A stretch of 64,000 nucleotides of DNA, from NCBI GenBank assembly GCA_036490715.1, contig DASXDL010000026.1, forward strand, positions 62,001-126,000, written 5' to 3'. The stretch is from FEN-1191 sp036490715. GTDB lineage: Bacteria; Pseudomonadota; Gammaproteobacteria; Steroidobacterales; Steroidobacteraceae. The translations under genes were made by a program, and so were the position numbers. The notes beneath the pieces are model-generated. The model did not search any database. It worked only from the letters and a program-made list of their open reading frames with translations, and was not told the origin of the DNA. Of this stretch, positions 16,791 through 24,802 are shown piece by piece (position 1 is the stretch's first letter; every line of letters begins with the position of its first letter).

Positions 16791-18650
16791 ATGAACTCGA
16801 TTAAACAGCTGTTCAATAGATCATGCGTGGCGCTCTCGGCCGGGTCAAGCGTGCTGCTGCGCGCGTTGCCGATCGCCCTGCTGATCGCCGCACCGGTCAG
16901 CCGTGTTGTGGCCGCGCCCACCAGCGCGCTCGAGAATCCATCGTGCCGCGCCGTGCGCCTGTCGGACATCGGCTGGACCGACGTCACTGCGACCACCGCC
17001 CTGTTCAGCGTGCTGTTGCGCGATCTGGGCTACGAGCCACAGGTCAACGTGCTGTCGCTTCCGGTCACGTACGCGTCGATGAAGAATGGCGACATCGACG
17101 TGTTCCTCGGCAACTGGATGCCGTCACAGGAGGCCGATCGCAAACCCTATCTGCTCGACGGCTCGATCGAAGTGGTAGGCGCCAACCTGACCGGCGCGAA
17201 GTACACGCTGGCGGTGCCGGCCTACACCTACGACGCCGGGCTCAAGGATTTTGCCGATATCGCTCGCTTCGCCGCGCAGCTCAACAATTCGATCTACGGC
17301 ATCGAGCCCGGCAACGACGGCAATCGCCTGGTGCTGGGCATGATCAGCCACGATCAGTTCGGTCTGAGCGCCTTCAAACTGGTCGAGTCCAGCGAGCAAG
17401 GCATGCTGGCGCAGGTGGAGCGCTCGGTGCGCGAACACACACCGATCGTGTTTCTCGCCTGGGATCCGCACCCGATGAACATGCGCTTCAACCTGCGCTA
17501 CCTGTCGGGCGGTGATGCGGTGTTCGGTCCGAACTTCGGCGGCGCATCGGTCTATACCAATACCCGCGCCGGCTACCTGGCCGCCTGCCCGAATGTCGCC
17601 CGGCTGCTGAAAAACCTGCACTTCACGCTGCGCTCCGAAGACGAACTGATGGCCTCGATCCTCGATCGGCATCAGGCGCCGGAAGTCGCCGCGGCCGCGT
17701 GGCTGCAGGCCAATCGCAGCACGGTCGCCGCCTGGGTCGACGGCGTGCAGACCTTTGAGGGCGCCCCGGCGATGGCGGCGGTGTACGCCACCGCCGGCAG
17801 CCGCAGCGGCTGGAACTTCGAGAACTGGATCAGCGCCCACAAGATCCCAGTCGGCGACGCGGTGGCGGTGGCGATCGAATACGTGAAGGGTCACGGCAAG
17901 TTGCTGTTCGATGTCGTGTCGATCGTCATCCGCGGCAGCGTCAATGGCCTCACCGCACTGCTGCTGGCGATCCCAGGGCCGCTGCTGGTGCTGGCGCTGG
18001 CCGCCCTTGCCTGGGTGCTACGGCGCTCGATTCCGCTGGCGCTGTTTGTTGCCGTCGCGCTGCTCTTCATCATGAATCAGGGCTACTGGGTCGCAACCCT
18101 CGAGACGCTATCGCTGGTGATCATCGCGGCGCTGCTGTCGACCGTGATCGGGGTGCCGCTGGGCATCGCGGCTGCGCATCGACCGCGGCTGTTCGCGGTC
18201 ATGCGGCCGGTGCTGGATCTGATGCAGACGCTGCCGACCTTCGTCTATCTGATTCCCACGCTGGTGCTGTTCGGCCTGGGCGTGGTCCCGGGACTGATCT
18301 CGACGGTGATCTTTGCGCTGCCGGCGCCGATTCGGCTGACGCAGCTGGGGATCAGTTCGGTACCACAGCCGCTGATCGAAGCCGGCCACGCCTTCGGCAG
18401 CACTGGCCTGCAGCTGCTGTGGAAAGTCGAGCTGCCCAGCGCCGGTCCGACCATCCTTGCCGGTGTCACGCAATGCATCATGCTGAGCCTGTCGATGGTC
18501 GTCATCGCCGCACTGGTAGGGGCTGGCGGCCTTGGGGTTCCGGTCGTGCGGGCGCTTAACAGCGTGCAGGTCGGGATGGGATTTGAGGCCGGCTTTGTGA
18601 TCGTTCTGCTGGCGATCATCCTGGACCGCATGTCGCGGCCGCGATCATGA
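16791..18650 (+). CDS. Choline/betaine ABC transporter: substrate-binding protein fused to permease (ChoX-ChoW type)
   Basis: About 619 residues. A hydrophobic N-terminal export signal (LLRALPIALLIAAPVS) precedes a binding-protein domain at about residues 45-340. Its features (CRAVRLSDIGWTD, NVLSLPVTYASMKNGDIDVFLGNWMPSQ) resemble rhizobial ChoX more than ProX. The C-terminal permease begins near residue 385 with several membrane segments and the BPD_transp_1 region (LQTLPTFVYLIPTLVLFGLG, then EAGHAFGSTGLQLLWKVELPSA). The binding domain would lie on the periplasmic face. The gene overlaps the ATPase gene by ATGA. The start is uncertain: ATG 16791, ATG 16761 and GTG 16734 are in frame and none has a good RBS. 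Choline is the likely substrate given the bet genes. Confidence 0.85.
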   Translation: MNSIKQLFNRSCVALSAGSSVLLRALPIALLIAAPVSRVVAAPTSALENPSCRAVRLSDIGWTDVTATTALFSVLLRDLGYEPQVNVLSLPVTYASMKNGDIDVFLGNWMPSQEADRKPYLLDGSIEVVGANLTGAKYTLAVPAYTYDAGLKDFADIARFAAQLNNSIYGIEPGNDGNRLVLGMISHDQFGLSAFKLVESSEQGMLAQVERSVREHTPIVFLAWDPHPMNMRFNLRYLSGGDAVFGPNFGGASVYTNTRAGYLAACPNVARLLKNLHFTLRSEDELMASILDRHQAPEVAAAAWLQANRSTVAAWVDGVQTFEGAPAMAAVYATAGSRSGWNFENWISAHKIPVGDAVAVAIEYVKGHGKLLFDVVSIVIRGSVNGLTALLLAIPGPLLVLALAALAWVLRRSIPLALFVAVALLFIMNQGYWVATLETLSLVIIAALLSTVIGVPLGIAAAHRPRLFAVMRPVLDLMQTLPTFVYLIPTLVLFGLGVVPGLISTVIFALPAPIRLTQLGISSVPQPLIEAGHAFGSTGLQLLWKVELPSAGPTILAGVTQCIMLSLSMVVIAALVGAGGLGVPVVRALNSVQVGMGFEAGFVIVLLAIILDRMSRPRS

Positions 18651-19528
18651 GTGCGATCCTGGAATTTGCCCAGGTCGACATCCTGTTTCCGCCCCAGGGC
18701 AACCGGCGCGCCGCCTCGGTCGTGCAGCAGGCGCTCGAGGCGCTCGACGCCGGCGGCACTCGCACCCAGATAGAGCAGCAGACCGGCGTCGTGGTCGGCG
18801 TCGCCAATGCCACTCTGTCGGTGCAGCGGGGCGAGATCTGCGTGCTGATGGGGCTGTCGGGCTCGGGCAAGTCGACGCTGCTGCGCGCGGCCAATGGCCT
18901 CGCCCCGGTCACCCGCGGCCGCGTGCTGGTGAGCGACGAACAGGCCAGTGTGAACATCGCGGCCTGCGATCCGCCCACCCTGCGCCGCGTCCGGCGCCAG
19001 CGCATCGCGATGGTGTTCCAGCAATTCGCGTTGCTGCCGTGGCGCAGCGTGCGCGAAAACGTCGGCTTCGGCCTGGAGATCCGCGGCGATTCTGTCGAGC
19101 AGCGTCGCCGCATCGTCGAGCGCCAGCTGGAACTGGTCGGATTGACGCAATGGGCCGATCGCTACTGCCACGAGCTCTCCGGTGGCATGCAGCAGCGCGT
19201 CGGGCTGGCGCGCGCACTGGCCACCGATGCCGACATCCTGCTCATGGACGAGCCGTTTTCAGCCCTCGATCCTCTGATCCGGCGCAAGCTGCAGGATGAG
19301 CTGTGCAGCCTGCAGAGCCAGCTGCGCAAGACCATCCTGTTCGTCAGCCATGACCTCGACGAGGCGCTGCGGCTCGGGGATCGGATTGCGATCCTCGAAG
19401 GCGGCCGCATCGTGCAGGTCGGCACCCCGCAGCAGATCGTCCACCAGCCGGCCGACGCCTACGTGGCCGAATTCGTGCGCCATGTGAATCCGCAAACCGT
19501 GCTCAAGGGCACGGCGCCCTCCGCCTGA
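18647..19528 (+). CDS. Choline/betaine ABC transporter ATP-binding subunit (ChoV type)
   Basis: 293 residues. Walker A is GLSGSGKST at residues 69-77, the signature is LSGGMQQRVGLARAL near 175, and Walker B is ILLMDEPFSALD near 200, followed by the switch histidine in FVSHD. The long N-terminal extension before Walker A (LEALDAGGTRTQIEQQTG) is typical of ChoV. There are no C-terminal CBS domains, unlike ProV of E. coli. The ATG overlaps the stop of the transporter fusion gene, so the pair is translationally coupled. It powers choline or betaine import. Confidence 0.9.
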   Translation: MSAILEFAQVDILFPPQGNRRAASVVQQALEALDAGGTRTQIEQQTGVVVGVANATLSVQRGEICVLMGLSGSGKSTLLRAANGLAPVTRGRVLVSDEQASVNIAACDPPTLRRVRRQRIAMVFQQFALLPWRSVRENVGFGLEIRGDSVEQRRRIVERQLELVGLTQWADRYCHELSGGMQQRVGLARALATDADILLMDEPFSALDPLIRRKLQDELCSLQSQLRKTILFVSHDLDEALRLGDRIAILEGGRIVQVGTPQQIVHQPADAYVAEFVRHVNPQTVLKGTAPSA

Positions 19529-19635
19529 TGTCGCATTTATTCAACTGACGCGGCGCGCGTATCCTCGGCGCCCGTGCACTGGCGCCCTCATCATGGGTCA
19601 CCGAACATGGGCCGCCGGGGCGGCAGGTACTTAAG

Positions 19636-20886
19636 GTGCAGCGCTTCTCCGCTCTATCACTGCTACTGCGAGGCCTTCGCGCTCACCGCGGCTGGCAGCC
19701 GCAGTGGCGCAAAGCTCAGCCCAAGGCCGCCTACGACGCCATCATCGTCGGCGGCGGCGGACATGGATTGGGTAGCGCTTATCACCTGGCGAAGGATCAC
19801 GGCCTCAGGCGGGTCGCGGTGCTGGAAAAAGGCTGGATCGGCGGCGGCAACACCGGCCGCAACACGACCATCATCCGATCTAATTACCTGTTCGATGAGT
19901 CGGCGGCACTCTACGATCATGCGCTGAAGCGCTGGGAGCACCTGTCGCAGGAGCTCAACTACAACGTCATGTTCTCGCAGCGCGGCGTGCTGATGCTGGC
20001 GCACACGGTGCACGATGTTCAAATCGGCAAGCGCCACGTTCACGCCAATCGTGCCAACGGCGTCGACAACGAATGGCTGACGACCGCGCAGGCGCAGCAC
20101 TTCTGCCCGCCGCTGAACGTAAGCGACATTCGTTACCCGGTGCTCGGCGCGGCGCTGCAGCGCCGCGGCGGCACCGCTCGCCACGACGCCGTGGCCTGGG
20201 GCTACGCGCGCGCGGCCGACGCGCTCGGTGTCGACATCATCGAAAACTGCGAGGTAACCGGGATCCGGCGTGGGCCCGATGGTCAGGTCGAGGGCGTGGA
20301 CAGCACGCGCGGCACGATACGAGCGCCGAAAGTGGGCGTGGTGGCCGCCGGACATAGCAGCGTGCTGATGCGGATGGCGCAGGTACGCGTGCCGCTGGAG
20401 AGCTATCCGCTGCAGGCACTGGTTTCCGAACCGGTCAAGCCGGTGTTCCCTTGCGTGGTCATGTCCAACACGATTCACGCCTACATCAGCCAGTCGGACA
20501 AGGGCGAGCTGGTGATCGGTGCCGGCACCGATGCCTATACGTCATACACCCAGCGCGGCGCGCTGCACGTGACCACGCATGCGCTCGAGGCGGTGTGTGA
20601 ACTATTTCCCCGTTTTCGCCGGCTGCGCATGCTGCGCAATTGGGGGGGCATCGTCGATGTGACGCCCGATCGCTCGCCAATCATCGGCAAGACGCCGGTC
20701 CCGGGTCTGTATGTCAATTGCGGCTGGGGCACCGGAGGGTTCAAGGCGACACCGGGTTCGGCGCATCTATTTGCCTGGACCATGGCGCACGATGAGCCGC
20801 ATCCGATCTGCGCGCCGTTCTCGCTGCAGCGCTTCGTTGCCGGCGAGCTCATCGATGAGTCGGCGGCCGCGGCCGTGGCCCACTAG
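19636..20886 (+). CDS. soxB: Sarcosine oxidase, beta subunit (heterotetrameric)
   Basis: 416 residues. The start MQRFSALSLLLRGLRAHRGW followed by a DAIIVGGGGHGLGSAYHLA dinucleotide-binding motif is characteristic of SoxB. So are EKGWIGGGNTGRNTT just after it and GGIVDVTPDRSPIIG plus GWGTGGFKATPGS near the C-terminus. SoxB carries FAD and the covalent FMN and oxidises sarcosine to glycine. The GTG at 19636 was chosen because the N-terminus then aligns with the family. It is first of four genes in order B-D-A-G, 107 bp after the choline transporter. Confidence 0.93.
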   Translation: MQRFSALSLLLRGLRAHRGWQPQWRKAQPKAAYDAIIVGGGGHGLGSAYHLAKDHGLRRVAVLEKGWIGGGNTGRNTTIIRSNYLFDESAALYDHALKRWEHLSQELNYNVMFSQRGVLMLAHTVHDVQIGKRHVHANRANGVDNEWLTTAQAQHFCPPLNVSDIRYPVLGAALQRRGGTARHDAVAWGYARAADALGVDIIENCEVTGIRRGPDGQVEGVDSTRGTIRAPKVGVVAAGHSSVLMRMAQVRVPLESYPLQALVSEPVKPVFPCVVMSNTIHAYISQSDKGELVIGAGTDAYTSYTQRGALHVTTHALEAVCELFPRFRRLRMLRNWGGIVDVTPDRSPIIGKTPVPGLYVNCGWGTGGFKATPGSAHLFAWTMAHDEPHPICAPFSLQRFVAGELIDESAAAAVAH

Positions 20887-20911
20887 CGCTGCCCTCCGGA
20901 GGCACACGATC

Positions 20912-21178
20912 GTGCTGCTGATCCCCTGCCCTTACTGCGGCGAGCGCGCCGAAATCGAGTTCAGCTACGGCGGCCAGGCGCAGCTGCTTCGTCCCTCAGG
21001 CGCCGATGTCAGCGAGCCGCAGTGGGCCGAATACCTGTACCTGCGCGACAACGCCAAGGGCGTGCATGCCGAGCGCTGGCGTCACACCCATGGCTGCGGT
21101 CGTTACTTCAACGCGCTGCGCGATACCCGCAGCGATCGGTTCGTGTCGATCTACGCCGTGGGTGCAACGCCGCCGTGA
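20912..21178 (+). CDS. soxD: Sarcosine oxidase, delta subunit
   Basis: 88 residues, the normal SoxD size. Zinc ligands are visible as CPYCGER near the N-terminus and HTHGCGRYF near residue 65. The GTG at 20912 has GGAGG at 20898-20902 (9-nt spacing); longer in-frame extensions upstream are shadows of soxB. The last four bases (GTGA) are shared with the start of soxA. It is a small structural subunit of the cytoplasmic heterotetramer. Confidence 0.92.
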   Translation: MLLIPCPYCGERAEIEFSYGGQAQLLRPSGADVSEPQWAEYLYLRDNAKGVHAERWRHTHGCGRYFNALRDTRSDRFVSIYAVGATPP

Positions 21179-24100
21179 CCGCACGTACCGATACCTGGCG
21201 CACGACAAGCGGCGGGCGCATCGAGCGCGACCGGATACTGCGCTTCCGGTTCGACGGCCGAAGCCTGACCGGCGTTCACGGCGATACGCTCGCCTCGGCG
21301 CTGCTGGCCAACGGCGTGCATCTGGTCGGGCGCTCGTTCAAGTATCACCGCCCCCGCGGCATCGTCGCGGCCGGTGTCGAGGAGCCCAACGCCCTGGTGA
21401 GGGTGCAGCGCGACGCCGCGCGCTGCACGCCCAACCTTCGCGCCACGCAGGTCGAGCTCTACGATGGCTTGCAAGCGGTCAGCCAGAACCGCTGGCCGTC
21501 GCTGCAGGTCGATGTCGGCGCGCTGGGCGGATTGCTGGCGCGCTTTCTGCCCGCAGGCTTCTATTACAAGACTTTCATGTGGCCAAGGCGCGCCTGGACT
21601 GCCTGCTACGAACCGCTGATCCGCGCTGCGGCAGGCCTGGGGCGCGCCCCAGAGCACTCCGACCCGGATCGTTACGCGCAGCGCTACGCCCACTGCGACG
21701 TGCTGGTGGTCGGTGCCGGCCCGTCGGGACTGGCGGCGGCGACAGCCGCCGCGCAGCGCGGCGCGCGCGTCATTGTGTGCGACGAGCAGGCCGAGTTCGG
21801 CGGCTGGCTGCTGAGCGATCCGCAGGCATCGATCGATGGCCGACCGGCGCTGGAGTGGCTGACTGAAACCTTGCGCGCGCTGCACGGCAACCCGCGCGTC
21901 ACGCTGCTTTCGCGCACCAGCGCCTTCGGATGCTTTCCCCACAACTGGATCGCGCTCAATGAGCGTCTGACCGATCACCTCGCCGCGCCCGATCCGCAGC
22001 GAGCGCGCGAGCGGCTCTGGCAGGTGCGTACACGCCAGCTGGTGATCGCCGCCGGCGCCATCGAGCGTCCGCTGGTGTTTCCGGGCAATGATCGCCCCGG
22101 CATCATGCTCGCCGGCGCGGCGCGCACCTACCTGCATCGCTACGGAGTGCTGCCGGGCAAGCGCGCCGTGCTCGTGACGGCCTGCGATGAAGCCTATCGC
22201 AGTGCCTTTGAACTGCAGGCTGCCGGCGTCACCGTCGTCCTCATTGCCGACGTGCGCGCCGCAATCAGCGAGGCGTTGCAGCGCGAGGCACAACGCTGCG
22301 CGATCCCGGTGATCACCCAGGCTACGGTTCTGGGCACGCACGGCCGCAGCCGGGTGCGGGCGCTGGACATTGCCCGTCTTGATGGCGAGCGCCGGCCGCT
22401 GCCGGGCGCGCGCCGCGAAGCCTGCGACCTGGTGCTGATGTCCGGCGGCTATACGCCCAGCGTGCATCTGCACTCCCAGTCGCGCGGCGGCCTGACCTGG
22501 TACGAGCCGCTGCAGTGCTTCGTGCCGCTGCCATCGGACTACCCGGCGATGCGCTCGGCCGGCACGTGCCGCGGATTGTGGGACTTGGCTGCGATCATCA
22601 CCGATGGCCGCGCGGCCGGGGCCGATGCCGCGCAGGCAGCCGGTCACGGCGCGGGCTCGGGGGCCGCGCCGGCGCCACTGCCACGGAGCGGCGACGGCGC
22701 ATACGCCGGGGCCTTGCCACAGCCCGTGCACGGCGGCCATGGCAAGGCCTTCGTCGATTGGCAGAACGATGTCACCGCCGCCGATCTGGCGCTGGCGGCG
22801 CGCGAGGGCTTTCGCTCCATCGAGCACGTCAAACGCTACACCACGACCGGCATGGCCACCGATCAGGGCAAGACCTCGAACCTCAACGCCTTGGGCATCG
22901 TCGCACAACAGATTGCACAGCCCATCGCCGAGGTCGGTCTGACCACCTTTCGCATGCCCTACACGCCCGTCAGCTTCGCGAGTTTTGCCGGCTACGCGCG
23001 CGGCAGCCTGTTCGAGCCGGTGCGTACCACGCCGCTGCATCCGTGGGCCGAGCACGCCGGCGCCGTATTTGAAGACGTGGGCGCCTGGAAGCGCGCGCGC
23101 TATCTGCCGCGCGCCGATGAGGACATGGCTGCCAGTGTCGAGCGCGAGTGCCTGGCAGTGCGGCGGGGCTGCGCGCTGTTTGATGCCTCGACACTGGGCA
23201 AGATCGAGGTGGTCGGACCGGACGCGGCCGCCTTCCTGGATCGCCTGTATGTGAATTCATTTTCGACACTGGCAGTGGGGCGCTGCCGCTACGGGCTGCT
23301 GCTGCGCGACGATGGTTTCATCTTCGATGATGGTGTAATCGCACGCCTGGCCGAGGATCGCTTCCACGTCACCACCACGACCGGAGGGGCGGCGCGCGTG
23401 CTCGCTTTGCTGGAGGACTATCTTCAGACCCAATGGAACGAACTGCAGCTGTGGTTGACCTCGACCACCGAGCAATGGGCGGTGCTGGCGCTGCAGGGGC
23501 CGCGCTCGAGACAAGTGTTGGCCGGGCTAATCGAGGGCGTCGACCTGTCGCCCGCCGCGCTGCCCCACATGAGTGTCGCGCACGGACGGATCTGCGGGAT
23601 ACCGATGCGGCTGTTTCGGGTCAGCTTCACCGGCGAGCTCGGCTTTGAGATCAACGTACCGCCCGAGCAGGCGCGAGCGGCCTGGGAGGCGATCCTGCAG
23701 GCGGGTCAGCCACACGGCATCGATGTCTACGGTACCGAGAGCATGCACGTGCTGCGCGCGGAGAAAGGCTACATCATCGTCGGCCAGGACGCCGACGGCA
23801 CCACCACGCCGCAGGACGCAGGCCTGGGCTGGCTCATCGGCAAGAACAAGTCCGATTTTGTCGGCAAGCGCTCGTTGCAGCGACCGGCCATGCTCAACTC
23901 CAATCGTCGCCAGTTGGTCGGCCTGCTGACGCTCGATCCCACCCAGGTCCTCGAAGAGGGTTCGCAGGTTCTGCAGCAATCACGCTCGCGGCTGCGCCCG
24001 CTGGGCCATGTGACCTCTTCGTACCGCAGCCCGACGCTGGATCGTTCGATCGCGCTGGCGATGATCGCCGGCGGACGCGAGCGCCACGGACACACGGTGT

Positions 24101-24186
24101 ACGTGCCGACGCTCGATGGCGAGCTCGCCGCGCAGGTGGTCGGGCCGGTGTTCTACGACAGCGCCGGGGAACGCCTCAATGCCTGA
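21175..24186 (+). CDS. soxA: Sarcosine oxidase, alpha subunit
   Basis: 1003 residues, the full family length. The N-terminus has a 2Fe-2S-like fold without cluster cysteines (GVHGDTLASALLANGVHLVGR, then SFKYHRPRGI). A nucleotide-binding domain follows (VLVVGAGPSGLAAATAAA near residue 178). The C-terminal third is a GcvT-like folate-binding domain (RRGCALFDASTLGKIEVVG, LGFEINVPPEQ, VLRAEKGYIIVGQD). The enzyme passes the sarcosine methyl group to tetrahydrofolate as 5,10-methylene-THF. The GTG start at 21175 overlaps the soxD stop (GTGA), and the 3' end overlaps soxG by 8 bp. A longer upstream in-frame extension to 21022 is antisupported by this coupling. Confidence 0.93.
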   Translation: MTARTDTWRTTSGGRIERDRILRFRFDGRSLTGVHGDTLASALLANGVHLVGRSFKYHRPRGIVAAGVEEPNALVRVQRDAARCTPNLRATQVELYDGLQAVSQNRWPSLQVDVGALGGLLARFLPAGFYYKTFMWPRRAWTACYEPLIRAAAGLGRAPEHSDPDRYAQRYAHCDVLVVGAGPSGLAAATAAAQRGARVIVCDEQAEFGGWLLSDPQASIDGRPALEWLTETLRALHGNPRVTLLSRTSAFGCFPHNWIALNERLTDHLAAPDPQRARERLWQVRTRQLVIAAGAIERPLVFPGNDRPGIMLAGAARTYLHRYGVLPGKRAVLVTACDEAYRSAFELQAAGVTVVLIADVRAAISEALQREAQRCAIPVITQATVLGTHGRSRVRALDIARLDGERRPLPGARREACDLVLMSGGYTPSVHLHSQSRGGLTWYEPLQCFVPLPSDYPAMRSAGTCRGLWDLAAIITDGRAAGADAAQAAGHGAGSGAAPAPLPRSGDGAYAGALPQPVHGGHGKAFVDWQNDVTAADLALAAREGFRSIEHVKRYTTTGMATDQGKTSNLNALGIVAQQIAQPIAEVGLTTFRMPYTPVSFASFAGYARGSLFEPVRTTPLHPWAEHAGAVFEDVGAWKRARYLPRADEDMAASVERECLAVRRGCALFDASTLGKIEVVGPDAAAFLDRLYVNSFSTLAVGRCRYGLLLRDDGFIFDDGVIARLAEDRFHVTTTTGGAARVLALLEDYLQTQWNELQLWLTSTTEQWAVLALQGPRSRQVLAGLIEGVDLSPAALPHMSVAHGRICGIPMRLFRVSFTGELGFEINVPPEQARAAWEAILQAGQPHGIDVYGTESMHVLRAEKGYIIVGQDADGTTTPQDAGLGWLIGKNKSDFVGKRSLQRPAMLNSNRRQLVGLLTLDPTQVLEEGSQVLQQSRSRLRPLGHVTSSYRSPTLDRSIALAMIAGGRERHGHTVYVPTLDGELAAQVVGPVFYDSAGERLNA

Positions 24187-24709
24187 ACTGTCGTTCACGG
24201 GCCCGGGCTGCACGACGCTGCCACCGACTGCGTGCCTAGTGCTGCGCGGTGCTTTGGCCGTGCGCACCGCCGCGGCGCAGGCGCTGCATATCCCGATTCC
24301 GGAGCAGCCGTGTCGCGCGCTCGAGCAAGCCGGGCGGGCGGCCTTGTGGCTCGGTCCGGATGAGCGCCTGCTGCTGCTGTCGCGCGCTGAAAGCCTCGAT
24401 GCCATTGACGCGCTCGAGGCGGCCTTGCATGGCCTGCCGCACGCCGTGGTCGATGTCAGCCAGCGTCAGATTGCACTGGCCGTGAGCGGCGCTCTGGCGG
24501 TACCTCTGCTCAATGCCGGTTGCCCGCTGGATCTGGATCCGCTGGTGTTTCCCGTCGGTGCCTGCACACGCACGCTGCTCGCCAAGGCGGAAATCGTGCT
24601 CTGGCGCCGGCAGGATGAGGAATTTCAGCTGCAGGTGTGGCGTTCGTTGGCCGCTTATGTAGCGCAGTTTCTGAGCGAAGCCGTCCGTGATCTGGCGACC
24701 GTGGCTTGA
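24179..24709 (+). CDS. soxG: Sarcosine oxidase, gamma subunit
   Basis: 176 residues starting at ATG 24179, inside the soxA 3' end. The typical SoxG pattern is present: an N-terminal CLVLRG strand, RALWLGPDE-type AALWLGPDERLLL, DVSQRQIALAVSG, and LLNAGCPLDLDP with VGACTRTLLAKAEIVLWR. It completes the soxBDAG operon. The following gene starts 93 bp later, so it may be on the same transcript. Confidence 0.9.
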   Translation: MPELSFTGPGCTTLPPTACLVLRGALAVRTAAAQALHIPIPEQPCRALEQAGRAALWLGPDERLLLLSRAESLDAIDALEAALHGLPHAVVDVSQRQIALAVSGALAVPLLNAGCPLDLDPLVFPVGACTRTLLAKAEIVLWRRQDEEFQLQVWRSLAAYVAQFLSEAVRDLATVA

Positions 24710-24802
24710 TTGTCGCGGTCGTAGAGCTGATCGTCGCTTTTCGATACCTGTCAGGGTCGGGCGTCCTTAGACTAGTTCGATGATGGGCGTGGGGGACAGC
24801 AC

